Part shown: in pieces, positions 1 through 7,868 of the stretch
Numbering within the stretch: the first letter of the stretch is position 1
Layout: the number at the start of each line of letters is the position of its first letter
Source of the DNA: Gillisia sp. Hel_I_86
Lineage (GTDB): Bacteria > Bacteroidota > Bacteroidia > Flavobacteriales > Flavobacteriaceae
Direction of reading: 5' to 3'
Length of the DNA: 64,000 nucleotides
Assembly: GCF_007827275.1 (NCBI RefSeq)
Contig: NZ_VISE01000001.1
Location: 3,472,001-3,536,000 of the forward strand
Notes under the pieces: model-generated
Databases searched by the model: none
What the model was told of the DNA's origin: nothing
The model's input: only the letters and a program-made list of their open reading frames with translations
Made by a program: the position numbers and the translations under genes

Positions 1-404
1 GCTTTGTCCTGCATTCCCATAGAACCAAATGCCCAGTCCATATCGTCCAACTGATCGAACCTGGAAGCGCGAGGCAAAAAGTCATCAGTACAAATTTGTC
101 TGGCCAAAGTTTGGTTCTTGCCTTGCAGAAAACGTACAACTTCATCCAAAGGTTGTAAATAGGCCTCTTTTAAAGCATAGATCCGTTCACAATTTTCAGA
201 TTGAATACTGTCATTTTCGAAAGCGATCTCAAATAACTCCCTAAAAGTTTTTTCTGAAAAAAGTTCCAGGATTACTTCTATTCCAAGATCCATCTGAAAA
301 GCGGAAACATTTTTGGTGTTCAGGAACCCTTTTAAATATGCTGTAGCTGGGTAAGGCGTATTTAGTTGAGTAAAGGGTGGAGTAAGAAGTAAAAGGTCTT
401 TCAA
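1..404 (-). CDS. B12-binding-type radical SAM protein, N-terminal part only (runs off left edge)
   Basis: Only about 134 N-terminal residues are inside the window. They begin (M)KDLLLLTPPFTQLNTPYPAT, the opening seen in Bacteroidota B12-binding-domain radical SAM proteins (LTPPF..LNTPYP). The Cys-rich radical SAM motif would lie beyond the edge and cannot be checked. I place the start at a TTG at 404: an in-frame TAA lies just four codons upstream and the nearby ATG (412-410) is in another frame and stops after three codons. A TAnnTTTG -7 element reading leftward sits at 429-436, giving a short leader. The family assignment rests on this N-terminus alone. Confidence 0.6.
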   Translation of the reverse strand, partial: MKDLLLLTPPFTQLNTPYPATAYLKGFLNTKNVSAFQMDLGIEVILELFSEKTFRELFEIAFENDSIQSENCERIYALKEAYLQPLDEVVRFLQGKNQTLARQICTDDFLPRASRFDQLDDMDWAFGSMGMQDK

Positions 405-428
405 GATAACATATTAAATAGATGCCTA

Positions 429-436
429 CAAAGGTA
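429..436 (-). promoter_or_regulatory. Putative -7 promoter element (TACCTTTG) for the left-edge radical SAM gene
   Basis: Read on the minus strand this is TACCTTTG, matching the Bacteroidota TAnnTTTG -7 consensus, about 25 bases before the TTG start. No clear TTTG -33 partner is visible at the usual distance, so this is a moderate call. Confidence 0.4.
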
Positions 437-438
437 GC

Positions 439-1386
439 TTATTGTTCGCTTTTTAATATTTCTGCAACAGCTTGTTTGTAAGCCCTTGGATTGTTCGCTT
501 TTTTAATCTTTTTAAAGCTCTTCTGCGGATTAGAAAAAGACTGGGAAAAGTAGCTCCAAAAACCTTGCATTTTCATCTTGATAGGCGTAGGGCCGGACAA
601 TGCTGCATCATATTGCTCATAAATGGTATCATGAAATTCACTAAAAATCTTCCAACGGTCTTTTGGATATTCGGTAGTGTCATTTTTTATTATGCTTGGT
701 AAAAAAGGATCGGCAATAAGTCCGCGACCAATCATAAAATGATCGATGCTTGGAAATCGCTCCTGCATATTTTTAAATGAACTTACCTTGGTGATATCAC
801 CATTATAGTATAATTTGTGCTTAGTGCTACCAATACAACGCTCAAAAGCATCCAGATCTACACCACCTTTATAAAGTTGTTTTCCTATACGCGCATGAAT
901 GGCTATATTCTTCAGCGGATATTTATCGAGGATAGGGAATGCCTCCAAGATCTCGTTGCTGTTTTCGTATCCCATTCGCATTTTCATGGAAACCAGGATA
1001 TCGGTTTCAGTATGCGCCTTATCTAAAATATGGTCAATTTTTGCCGGATCACAAATCAATCCAGAACCCATACCGCGTTTGGTAACCATAGGATAAGGGC
1101 AACCTAGATTCCAGTTGAGTTCTTTATATCCCAGTTCTTGCACATATTTAGCTACAAATAAAAATTCTTCGGCATCGTTGGTAATCACTTGCGGAATTAC
1201 TTCTAAGGTATTGTTGTGCTCTGGAAGAAGATCCCGTTGATAGGAATTTTTTACCACCATTTTCCCATCTAGGCGAATGTAAGGTGCGTAAAACGTGTCT
1301 ATTCCGCCAAAATAATGGTGAAAAGCATTCCGAAAACGAAAGTCTGTAAATCCTTGTAAAGGGGAAGAAAGTAGGGTAAAACTCAT
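439..1386 (-). CDS. dus: tRNA-dihydrouridine synthase (Dus family)
   Basis: 315 aa, full length for the FMN-dependent Dus family, which reduces uridine to dihydrouridine in tRNA. The N-terminal SPLQGFTD replaces the usual APMxGxTD. The catalytic Cys lies in NWNLGCPYP (C96), and the FMN-binding C-terminal half shows YYNGDI and MIGRGLIADP. Which D-loop position is modified cannot be decided from sequence; bacterial Dus subfamilies differ. The ATG at 1386 follows a TATCTTTG -7 element (minus strand, 1411-1404). The gene ends 35 bp before the radical SAM start, so the two could be co-transcribed although a second -7 element lies between them. Confidence 0.9.
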   Translation of the reverse strand: MSFTLLSSPLQGFTDFRFRNAFHHYFGGIDTFYAPYIRLDGKMVVKNSYQRDLLPEHNNTLEVIPQVITNDAEEFLFVAKYVQELGYKELNWNLGCPYPMVTKRGMGSGLICDPAKIDHILDKAHTETDILVSMKMRMGYENSNEILEAFPILDKYPLKNIAIHARIGKQLYKGGVDLDAFERCIGSTKHKLYYNGDITKVSSFKNMQERFPSIDHFMIGRGLIADPFLPSIIKNDTTEYPKDRWKIFSEFHDTIYEQYDAALSGPTPIKMKMQGFWSYFSQSFSNPQKSFKKIKKANNPRAYKQAVAEILKSEQ

Positions 1387-1411
1387 AGGCTTAGTAGTGC
1401 CCGCAAAGATA

Positions 1412-1667
1412 GTTTAAAAAGTGGGCTTGTAGTATATAATTAAGCTGTGATATATTCTTTATATTCAATGAAAAATACTTCTAATTCTTTCAAATTGAAA
1501 CTCAAGAATTCATATATTTATTGCCAATGATTTTTATTATGGATATTCACCGAATCTAATTGTACATAAAACATGAAGCTTCTTTGCTTACAGACGGCTG
1601 TCTCGATTAGTGCAAATTTCGGGAGTAAGGAATATCAAATATCGTAACGATTATTGTTATTGTTATT
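1412..1667. other. AT-rich intergenic DNA without a recognisable gene
   Basis: No open frame with coding character and no RNA-like fold was found here. A short palindrome, AGACGGCTGTCT, is at about 1592. The dispersed-repeat material starts after this stretch. Confidence 0.5.
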
Positions 1668-1788
1668 TGTCCGTAAAGTATCCTAAAGTAAAAAAGGACG
1701 TCATTCTGTCCCGACCGTTCGGGAGTTTCAGAATCTCATTTCCATGTAAATCAATCTAATATTGAGACCCTGAAATAAATTGCCATCG
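1668..1788 (+). repeat. Dispersed intergenic repeat, family R2 (copy A)
   Basis: The core reads TCAGAATCTCATTTCC, then AAATCAAT, an AATATTGAGACC block and CTGAAATAAATT. Related copies lie at 17390-17525, 22433-22580 and 51106-51222, with a fragment at 41123-41153. The copies share order and length (about 120-140 bp), differ by scattered substitutions, and always lie between genes. Confidence 0.8.
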
Positions 1789-1804
1789 TCGTATTTTTAT
1801 TTAT

Positions 1805-1889
1805 GAATCCAAGACCCTGAAACCAGTTCAGGGTGACGATGGGGAATTGTCGTCATGCTGAACTTGTTTCAGCATCTCATAAGCTTCTA
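1805..1889 (+). repeat. Intergenic palindromic repeat, inverted partner of 4881-4965
   Basis: About 85 bp made of two hairpins, CCCTGAAACCAGTTCAGGG and ATGCTGAACTTGTTTCAGCAT. The reverse complement of 4881-4965 matches with only a few mismatches. The pair forms a long inverted repeat around the antitoxin, ZIP transporter and methyltransferase genes. Confidence 0.85.
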
Positions 1890-1930
1890 TGAAAAATTCG
1901 TTAATTCCCTACGCTGGATAATTTTTTTTT

Positions 1931-1998
1931 ATCATGGGTCTCAGGGTGACGAAAGAATTGTTAGGTCAAAAAATGGATGTACATTTATTTTTTATCGT
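1931..1998 (+). repeat. Tail fragment of repeat family R2
   Basis: The segment CTCAGGGTGACGAAAGAATT followed by TTAGG..AAAAAATGGATGTACA matches the 3' end of the R2 copy at 17390-17525 (CAGGGTGACGAGAGAACTAT then AGGACAAAAAAAGGATATACA, with small differences). It is a partial copy separated from copy A by the hairpin repeat at 1805-1889. Confidence 0.6.
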
Positions 1999-2093
1999 CG
2001 AACCTATAAAATAAAGTTGTTTATTTTGTTACAACGCATCTTCTTAAGCCTTTTCCCTTTTGAGGTGCTGGAAATATTTCTGGTTGTTCTTTA

Positions 2094-2160
2094 ATCCCTC
2101 ATTGAGGGTTTAATTCCCCGAGACCTGCCCGTAATATTCAGGTGGGCTTGCCCCGAAATT
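2094..2160 (+). repeat. Two-hairpin intergenic repeat (family R3), first copy
   Basis: A short hairpin CCCTCATTGAGGG is followed by GTTTAATTCCCCGAG and a second GC-rich arm ending GCCCCGAAATT. Similar elements occur at 26781-26832 and 62819-62860. Here it forms the 3' end of the broken toxin frame. Confidence 0.65.
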
Positions 2161-2230
2161 CTTGATTAATATCAAAACTTCTATCTAATTTTTCTTTTGT
2201 GATAATAGAAGCAACCACGGTTCTCTTCAT
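2138..2230 (-). pseudogene. Remnant of a type II toxin (RelE/ParE-like) gene
   Basis: A 30-aa frame starts with an ATG that overlaps the antitoxin stop (TAATG), the position and coupling expected of the toxin in an antitoxin-first type II module. It begins MKRTVVASIITKEKLDRSFD, resembling the first strand and helix of RelE/ParE toxins, but after about 20 residues it runs into the R3 repeat and stops (EFRGKPT). A working toxin would need roughly 90-100 residues. That it is a toxin remnant is inferred mostly from position. Confidence 0.5.
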
Positions 2231-2451
2231 TATCTATGCTTTGCCATAAAGGATTCGTATTCAATAGTTTTTCCTTGGTCTATTTGTGAAGAAGCCTCTT
2301 TTATTTCCTTTTTTTGTGCTGAAGATAAATCATCCCAGAAATCAGTTGGTGTTTCATTTCTAAAAATCTGCTTAATAGATTTAATAATCTGAGGATTATC
2401 AGTATTTAATAACAATTTAGCCAATTCTATTTTTTCAGCTTGGATATTCAT
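2230..2451 (-). CDS. Small antitoxin-like protein (type II addiction module component)
   Basis: 73 aa, charged and predicted helical, with the N-terminal pattern IELAKLLLNTDNPQIIKSIK and a C-terminal acidic/aromatic tail. This matches the small Bacteroidota proteins found upstream of RelE/ParE toxins. The C-terminal half (DFWDDLSSAQKKEIKEA) is the segment expected to wrap the toxin. Its stop overlaps the start of the truncated toxin frame, so it is probably an orphan antitoxin left after the toxin decayed. Family assignment is from overall pattern, without a diagnostic motif. Confidence 0.65.
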   Translation of the reverse strand: MNIQAEKIELAKLLLNTDNPQIIKSIKQIFRNETPTDFWDDLSSAQKKEIKEASSQIDQGKTIEYESFMAKHR

Positions 2452-2558
2452 TTTAAGTCCTTTGTAACAAAAAAAATGATTATTCCATAAAATTAACCCG
2501 CATTTCGCCGCTATTTTTAAATATGGTATAGCCTATATTTTTGTTCCCTACTGAACAT

Positions 2559-3227
2559 TTATAGTAAATAAGCTAATAGAATTCCCGCAACGATCACTCC
2601 CAATTTTGATGCATTAAAAGTGTGTGTTTTGGAAGCTTCAAAAATAATAGTGGTAGAAACATGTAGAAAGATCCCAATTACCACGGCGCTTATATACGTG
2701 GTATATTCATTAAGTATTTCAAAATTAGCCGACATCCAGCTTCCCAAAGGAGTCATGAATGCAAATAGAATTAAAAATAAAGCGACCTTAAACTTCCCGA
2801 TATTCAATTGAAGTAAAAAAGCAGAGAGAATAGCAGCTACAGGGATCTTATGGATGGCTACCCCATACAGTAAATGTTCTGAGGTATTCAACGGAAAGCC
2901 TTCCAATAATGAATGAATTCCCAAACTGATTAATAGTAAAACTGGAAAATGAGCAGTATTCCCCTCATGATGAATATGGCCATGTTCTGCACCTTTGGAC
3001 AAAAACTCCAGAACAATTTGAAGTAATAATCCCAGCATTATAAACACGCCTATTTGAGAATCACCAGAACTATATACTTCTGGGAGCAATTCAAAAACAG
3101 TAACAGATAATAGGTACGCTCCACTAAAAGAAAGCAGTAATTTGAATGTTAACGAGGAATTTGGTTTTAAAAATAAGGCTATAAAAAAACCAATTAGGAC
3201 CGATAAGAGTGGCAGGATATAGATCAT
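2559..3227 (-). CDS. ZIP family divalent metal transporter
   Basis: 222 aa, about eight hydrophobic segments. The two metal-binding helices are recognisable: GIHSLLEG (HxxxEG, TM4) and GVAIHKIPVA (TM5). Between TM3 and TM4 a short His-rich loop (HGHIHHEG) is typical of ZIP proteins. It should import Zn2+ or a similar divalent cation across the inner membrane. Length fits the short prokaryotic ZIPs. The metal is not deducible. The gene is monocistronic, in a gap bounded by AT-rich DNA. Confidence 0.88.
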   Translation of the reverse strand: MIYILPLLSVLIGFFIALFLKPNSSLTFKLLLSFSGAYLLSVTVFELLPEVYSSGDSQIGVFIMLGLLLQIVLEFLSKGAEHGHIHHEGNTAHFPVLLLISLGIHSLLEGFPLNTSEHLLYGVAIHKIPVAAILSAFLLQLNIGKFKVALFLILFAFMTPLGSWMSANFEILNEYTTYISAVVIGIFLHVSTTIIFEASKTHTFNASKLGVIVAGILLAYLL

Positions 3228-3319
3228 TTAATAAATTAGGTTCTCAAGATTTATTTTATAAGTCGGTTCATGTGTTTTCTTAATATTCCTTTTAAAATAG
3301 GTATGCTGCCCATGCTGTA

Positions 3320-3352
3320 TTTGTCATATCGCACAAAAATAATGTATTTTTG
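3320..3352 (+). promoter_or_regulatory. Bacteroidota-type promoter (TTTG-N21-TATTTTTG)
   Basis: TTTG at 3320-3323 and TATTTTTG at 3345-3352 are spaced by 21 bases, matching the -33/-7 consensus. The -7 ends only 11 bases before the ATG of the methyltransferase gene, so the transcript should have a very short leader. Confidence 0.65.
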
Positions 3353-3363
3353 CCGCTTAAGAA

Positions 3364-4545
3364 ATGATGGGAATGGATAATAATTTTGAAATGGTTGCCA
3401 AAACACTTTTTGGCTTCGAACCTATATTGGCAAAGGAGTTGCGCAATCTTGGTGCCATGGATATTAAAGAGGGGGTACGAAACGTGCGATTTACGGGGGA
3501 TAAAGGTTTTATGTACAAAGCCAATCTTTGTTTGCGTACCGCCATTAAGGTCTTAAAACCTTTTAAGTCTTTTAGGATTAATTCTGAAGAAGATCTTTAC
3601 AATGAAATCAAGAAGATCGCTTGGGAAGATTTTATGGATGTAAAGGATACCTTGGCGATAGATGCAACCGTCCATTCTGAACAATTTACCCATTCCAAAT
3701 ATATCGCTCAAAAAACAAAGGATGCGGTAGTAGATAGATTTAGAGAGAAATTTGGTTCGAGACCAGACGTAGATCTGGATTTTCCAACTTTAAGAATCAA
3801 TATCCATATAGAGCATAATTACTGTAACGTATCTTTAGATAGTTCGGGACAATCGCTACATAAACGTGGATATAAAACCGCAACGAACATCGCTCCAATA
3901 AATGAAGTCTTGGCAGCCGGGATGCTGCTATTATCCGGTTGGGATGGACAAAGTGATTTTATGGATCCTATGTGCGGAAGTGGTACTATTTTGATAGAAG
4001 CTGCGATGATTGCTTGTAATATTCCGCCAAATCTTAATAGAAAGGAATTTGCATTCGAAAAATGGAAAGATTGGGATGTAGATCTTTTTGAGAAGGTAGA
4101 AGAATCTGTACTTAAAAAAGTACGTGATTTTCATTTTACCATTATTGGTTACGATAAAGCCCCTTCTGCAGTTAGTAAGGCCATAGATAATGTTGAAAAT
4201 GCAAATCTTGCAGAGTTCATTAAGGTGAAGCAACAAAATTTCTTTGAAAGCACAAAAGATAGCGAACGACATTTGCATATGGTTTTCAATCCGCCATACG
4301 GAGAGCGATTGGATATAGATATGCCTGTTTTTTATAAGGAAATAGGGGACACGCTAAAACAAAGTTACCCGGATACCGCAGCTTGGTTCCTCACCTCTAA
4401 CCTAGAAGCGATCAAACATGTTGGATTGCGACCTTCCAGAAAGATCAAACTTTTTAACGGAGCCTTGGAATCTAAATTACTGAAATATGATATTTATGCG
4501 GGTACCAAAAAGTTACATAAAATAAGGGACCAGGAAGAGGAATAG
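3364..4545 (+). CDS. THUMP-domain class I SAM RNA methyltransferase (RlmL N-terminal-like)
   Basis: 393 aa. The N-terminal ferredoxin-like plus THUMP region (about 5-160) is followed by a Rossmann methyltransferase domain with the SAM motif DPMCGSGTILIEAAM and the catalytic NPPYGERL, which marks N2-guanine or N6-adenine methylation. The family corresponds to the 23S rRNA m2G2445 methyltransferase part of RlmL. Three in-frame ATGs lie at 3364, 3367 and 3373, so the exact start is uncertain by three codons. An rRNA target is inferred from family membership. Confidence 0.88.
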   Translation: MMGMDNNFEMVAKTLFGFEPILAKELRNLGAMDIKEGVRNVRFTGDKGFMYKANLCLRTAIKVLKPFKSFRINSEEDLYNEIKKIAWEDFMDVKDTLAIDATVHSEQFTHSKYIAQKTKDAVVDRFREKFGSRPDVDLDFPTLRINIHIEHNYCNVSLDSSGQSLHKRGYKTATNIAPINEVLAAGMLLLSGWDGQSDFMDPMCGSGTILIEAAMIACNIPPNLNRKEFAFEKWKDWDVDLFEKVEESVLKKVRDFHFTIIGYDKAPSAVSKAIDNVENANLAEFIKVKQQNFFESTKDSERHLHMVFNPPYGERLDIDMPVFYKEIGDTLKQSYPDTAAWFLTSNLEAIKHVGLRPSRKIKLFNGALESKLLKYDIYAGTKKLHKIRDQEEE

Positions 4546-4555
4546 TTCTTTTTAT

Positions 4556-4870
4556 TGTCATCCCGACCTTAGGAGTAATCTCTGGTAGAGTGATTCTGTT
4601 TCATCGGGATTCTTCAATCCGTTCCACTCCTTTCAGAATGACAGGAATGTCATCCCGACGTTAGGAGGGATCTCTGGTAGAGTGATTCTGTTTCCTTGAG
4701 ATTCTTCAATTCACTGCTTTCCTTCAGAATGACACTCAACTTTTTTTGTCATTCCGACGAAGGAGGAATCTCTTCTAAAACCAATTGCTGTTCCATCGGG
4801 ATTCTTCAATCCGTTCCACTTCTTTCAGAATGACAGTCAATATTGTCATTTCGAGCGTAGGAAATTGACG
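4556..4870. repeat. Tandem cluster of family R1 palindromic intergenic repeats (three full, one partial)
   Basis: Three head-to-tail units of 87-89 bp (4556-4643, 4648-4734, 4747-4835) each start TGTCATYCCGAC and end CAGAATGACA, so each unit's ends are inverted repeats. A fourth begins at 4844 and breaks off. Internal text such as GGGATTCTTCAAT is shared. The same family is found, interrupted by the insertion sequence, at 31685-33238. These could also act as bidirectional terminators between the convergent genes here. Confidence 0.85.
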
Positions 4871-4880
4871 TGTTTTTTAT

Positions 4881-4965
4881 ATAAGCTGATGGGATGCTGA
4901 AACAAGTTCAGCATGACGACAATTCCGCATCGTCACCCTGAACTGGTTTCAGGGTCTTGGATTCA
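4881..4965 (-). repeat. Inverted partner of the 1805-1889 palindromic repeat
   Basis: Reverse complement of the two-hairpin element at 1805-1889 with only a few mismatches, including the order of both hairpins and the trailing GTTTTTATTTAT. A shorter related hairpin (CCTGAAATAAATTCAGG) follows at about 5038-5054. Confidence 0.85.
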
Positions 4966-5088
4966 CAAATAAATAAAAACACGTCAATGGTAGCGGAGTC
5001 GAGAAATCTTTTATATTACGAAGAAGGATGTTAGATCCTGAAATAAATTCAGGATGACATATAATGAGATCTAAATTCAAATCAAATA

Positions 5089-5796
5089 CTATTTCTTCGC
5101 CTTCTTGTAAAGCGGGATAAGATAGGAGATGTTATAGCTGTAACCCACCCCAAACTCACTAAAATCATTGGTGGTTCCAAATCCCGGGATATATAGATTG
5201 TCTATATTGGAAGGAGTAGTTTCAGAAATTTGTCTTTTAAGTTGCACATTGGCGCCTAAATATAAATTCTGGAATAGTTCGACTTTAACACCTACAATAA
5301 GCTCTGCCCAACTCGCAGTAAGCCCTTTGGTCTCTTCGGGATCAGTTATAATGTCAGTTCCAAAATAAGGGGTTTGAGTAGAAATAGCATAACTCTCCAA
5401 AGTCTGTGAAAAAGTAGAAAATCCATATCGAAGCCCTATAAAAATGGCATTTTCCATACCCGCCCAGTTTTCATAAGCATTGTAATCTGCACCCAACTTT
5501 ATATAACTTCCCTTGGAGCTCACACTTAGATTTTCTTCGAAAATATCTTGTTGTTCATTTCCAATTTCGGCCGCCAGATAATAATCTTTGTAAATCCTGT
5601 AATCCCCCAATAATTCAAGTCCGCTGTAGTCGTCCTCTAACATGGTTCGCAAAGGTTTACTGAGGTCTATGCCTACACGTAGCCCATAGCGCTCTTTATA
5701 ATTAACGGTATCTGTAGCAGTTTGCGCATTGGAACTTTCTATTCCCAAAAGCCAAAAAATGCTAATGAAAAATAGAAATATGTGTTGTTGTTTCAT
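5089..5796 (-). CDS. DUF6048 family outer-membrane-like protein
   Basis: 235 aa with a Sec signal peptide (MKQQHIFLFFISIFWLLGIE, cleavage near SNAQ). The rest is rich in alternating aromatic and polar residues, as in a small outer-membrane beta-barrel: YGLRVGIDLSKPLR, then repeated Y/F-ending strands, ending YLIPLYKKAKK. It is the last gene of an overlapping trio with DUF6452 and rlmD, an arrangement I recognise from other flavobacteria. Its start overlaps the upstream gene by 35 bp, so translation is probably coupled. Function unknown. Confidence 0.75.
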   Translation of the reverse strand: MKQQHIFLFFISIFWLLGIESSNAQTATDTVNYKERYGLRVGIDLSKPLRTMLEDDYSGLELLGDYRIYKDYYLAAEIGNEQQDIFEENLSVSSKGSYIKLGADYNAYENWAGMENAIFIGLRYGFSTFSQTLESYAISTQTPYFGTDIITDPEETKGLTASWAELIVGVKVELFQNLYLGANVQLKRQISETTPSNIDNLYIPGFGTTNDFSEFGVGYSYNISYLIPLYKKAKK

Positions 5797-6307
5797 CTTC
5801 TACAGTGGGTTGTTCTATTTTAATTCTTTTTATCCATTTATTGGTTGTTGGAGTTTCGTCTTGCACAGTAGCTGTTAGATTTATATAGGTCACCCTAAAA
5901 CTACAGGCCCTATTGATATATTCCTGATTTCGCGTATAGGTAAAATCAATAATATCAATATTTTCTTCTGAAGTGTCATCATCATCACGAGCATTCAATA
6001 TAAATTCGTAAGAAGTTGCATCTACATCGGTCCTTAGAGGAATACTTATTTCTGAAGTAGTTACCCGATTAATATAGTTTACAGTATCTCCTTCAGCCCT
6101 AACACTTAAATTGGTAACCGGTTTAGCTATTGTATCCCCTTCGGTATTAGCATCAAAATCTAAAAAAGAGATTTTTAAGAGTGGGGTGATCAAGGTAGAT
6201 TCCGAACAAATATCATCCCGCTGACAGCCAAGATTCAGAATTAACAGCAAAATCATTCCAAGGATCAACCTACTGCTATTTTGAAATTTTATCTTTTTTC
6301 CAAACAT
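5762..6307 (-). CDS. DUF6452 family lipoprotein
   Basis: 181 aa. A basic start and hydrophobic stretch (LGMILLLILNLGC) ends in a lipobox Cys, so this is a predicted lipoprotein. After it comes QRDDICSEST, the Cys-containing motif of DUF6452, then a beta-rich domain (TTSEISIPLRTDVD, FTYTRNQEYINRACSFRVTY). It overlaps the end of rlmD by 19 bp and the start of the DUF6048 gene by 35 bp. The physical coupling suggests the lipoprotein and the barrel protein work together in the envelope; no function is known. Confidence 0.75.
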   Translation of the reverse strand: MFGKKIKFQNSSRLILGMILLLILNLGCQRDDICSESTLITPLLKISFLDFDANTEGDTIAKPVTNLSVRAEGDTVNYINRVTTSEISIPLRTDVDATSYEFILNARDDDDTSEENIDIIDFTYTRNQEYINRACSFRVTYINLTATVQDETPTTNKWIKRIKIEQPTVEDETTTHISIFH

Positions 6308-7698
6308 ACTACATTTTCTACATGAAAGGTTTGTGGGAACATATCTACTGGTCTTACCCGGGTTACTTTATAATGTTCGTCTAAAAGTGCCAAATCCCGT
6401 GCCTGTGTAGCCGAATTACAACTAACGTACACAATTCGTTGAGGCAAGATACCAATTATTTGAGCAACCACATCCTTGTGCATTCCATCCCTGGGCGGAT
6501 CTGTAATTATGACATCTGGATGCCCGTGTTCATTGATAAAATCTTGGGTGAACACCTTTCTCATGTCCCCTGTATAAAACTCGGTATTCTCTATATTATT
6601 TCGTTTGGCATTCTCTTTTGCATCTTCAATGGCAACCGGAACAGTTTCTATACCAACTACCTTCTTCGCTTTTTTAGCTACAAACTGTGCGATGGTTCCC
6701 GTTCCTGTATAAAGATCGTACACCAACTCATTTCCTGTAAGCCCTGCGAAGTCCCTCGTTACTTTATATAATTCGTAAGCTTGAGCAGAATTGGTCTGGT
6801 AGAAAGATTTGGCGTTTATCTTGAACTTAAGGCCTTCCATTTCTTCAAAAATATGGTCTTCTCCTATATAACAAATCACTTCCTGGTCATAAATGGTATC
6901 GTTTCCTTTTCCATTGATCACATATTGAAGCGAAGTGATCTCCGGAAATTTTTCAGCTAAACTATCCAATAATAAAGTTCGCTTTTCTTTGTCTTCAGCA
7001 AATAATTGAAGCACAACCATAATTTCTCCGGTAGATGAAGTACGAATCATAAGAGTTCGTAACAACCCATACTGATTTCTGGTATTGAAAAATGGGATAT
7101 CATTTGCAATGGCGAATTCCTTTACATGATTTCTTATGGCATTGCTGGGATCTTCCTGTAAATGGCACTTTTTAATATCCAAGATCTTGTCCCACATTCC
7201 GGGAATATGAAATCCTAGGGCATTTTTATCTTTAAAATCCTGGTCGCTATTAATCTCATCCAGCGTTAACCATCTACTATCACTAAAAGAGAATTCCATT
7301 TTATTTCTATAAAAATAAATTTCCCTACTCCCCAAAATAGGTTCTATTTCTGGCAGCTCTATTTTACCTAAGCGCTGTAAATTATTGGTAATTTCCTGTT
7401 GCTTGTAGAATAGCTGGTGCTCATAGCCCATATGCTGCCATTTACAACCTCCACAGGTTCCAAAATGTTGACAAACTGGTTCTACGCGTTTTTCTGAAAG
7501 TTTATGAAACTTGGTGGCAGTACCTTCGTAAAAGGACTTTTTCTTTTTGGTAGTTCTAATATCTGCAACATCTCCCGGAACAGCATTATTTATAAACACC
7601 ACTTTTCCATCTGGAGCTTTTGCAATGCTTTTTCCTTTGGCACCGGCATCCAAAATTTCCAACTCTTCGAATACCAGATTTCTTTTCTTTCTTCCCAT
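6289..7698 (-). CDS. rlmD: 23S rRNA (uracil-1939 C5)-methyltransferase RlmD
   Basis: 469 aa, normal length. There is an N-terminal TRAM-like domain (about 1-65); a [4Fe-4S] cluster motif CQHFGTCGGCKWQ with a fourth Cys in DIKKCHLQ; a SAM fold with DLYTGTGTIAQF; DPPRDG; and the catalytic Cys in IVYVSCN. It methylates U1939 of 23S rRNA, or a close relative's target in the RlmCD/TrmA superfamily. A -7-like TATTTTTG (minus strand, 7712-7705) lies 7 bp upstream of the ATG. It heads the operon with the DUF6452 and DUF6048 genes. Confidence 0.92.
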   Translation of the reverse strand: MGRKKRNLVFEELEILDAGAKGKSIAKAPDGKVVFINNAVPGDVADIRTTKKKKSFYEGTATKFHKLSEKRVEPVCQHFGTCGGCKWQHMGYEHQLFYKQQEITNNLQRLGKIELPEIEPILGSREIYFYRNKMEFSFSDSRWLTLDEINSDQDFKDKNALGFHIPGMWDKILDIKKCHLQEDPSNAIRNHVKEFAIANDIPFFNTRNQYGLLRTLMIRTSSTGEIMVVLQLFAEDKEKRTLLLDSLAEKFPEITSLQYVINGKGNDTIYDQEVICYIGEDHIFEEMEGLKFKINAKSFYQTNSAQAYELYKVTRDFAGLTGNELVYDLYTGTGTIAQFVAKKAKKVVGIETVPVAIEDAKENAKRNNIENTEFYTGDMRKVFTQDFINEHGHPDVIITDPPRDGMHKDVVAQIIGILPQRIVYVSCNSATQARDLALLDEHYKVTRVRPVDMFPQTFHVENVVCLEKR

Positions 7699-7868
7699 AG
7701 CGCAAAAATAGGATAATTGTAAAGATTTTATAGTGCTCCCATTATAAATTTCAGTTTACATTTAGTAATTTGCGCATGTTGAATTTTTGGATGATTTCTC
7801 TCCATTTTCAGCACGTATAGACTACAGGAAAGAAGGAATTGTTAGAATAAATTTTTAAATTATTGAAC

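Noticed and set aside
4556-4835. Regularly spaced repeats that could be a CRISPR array
   Set aside because: Units are about 88 bp and contiguous with palindromic ends. There are no short repeats separated by unique spacers and no cas genes nearby.
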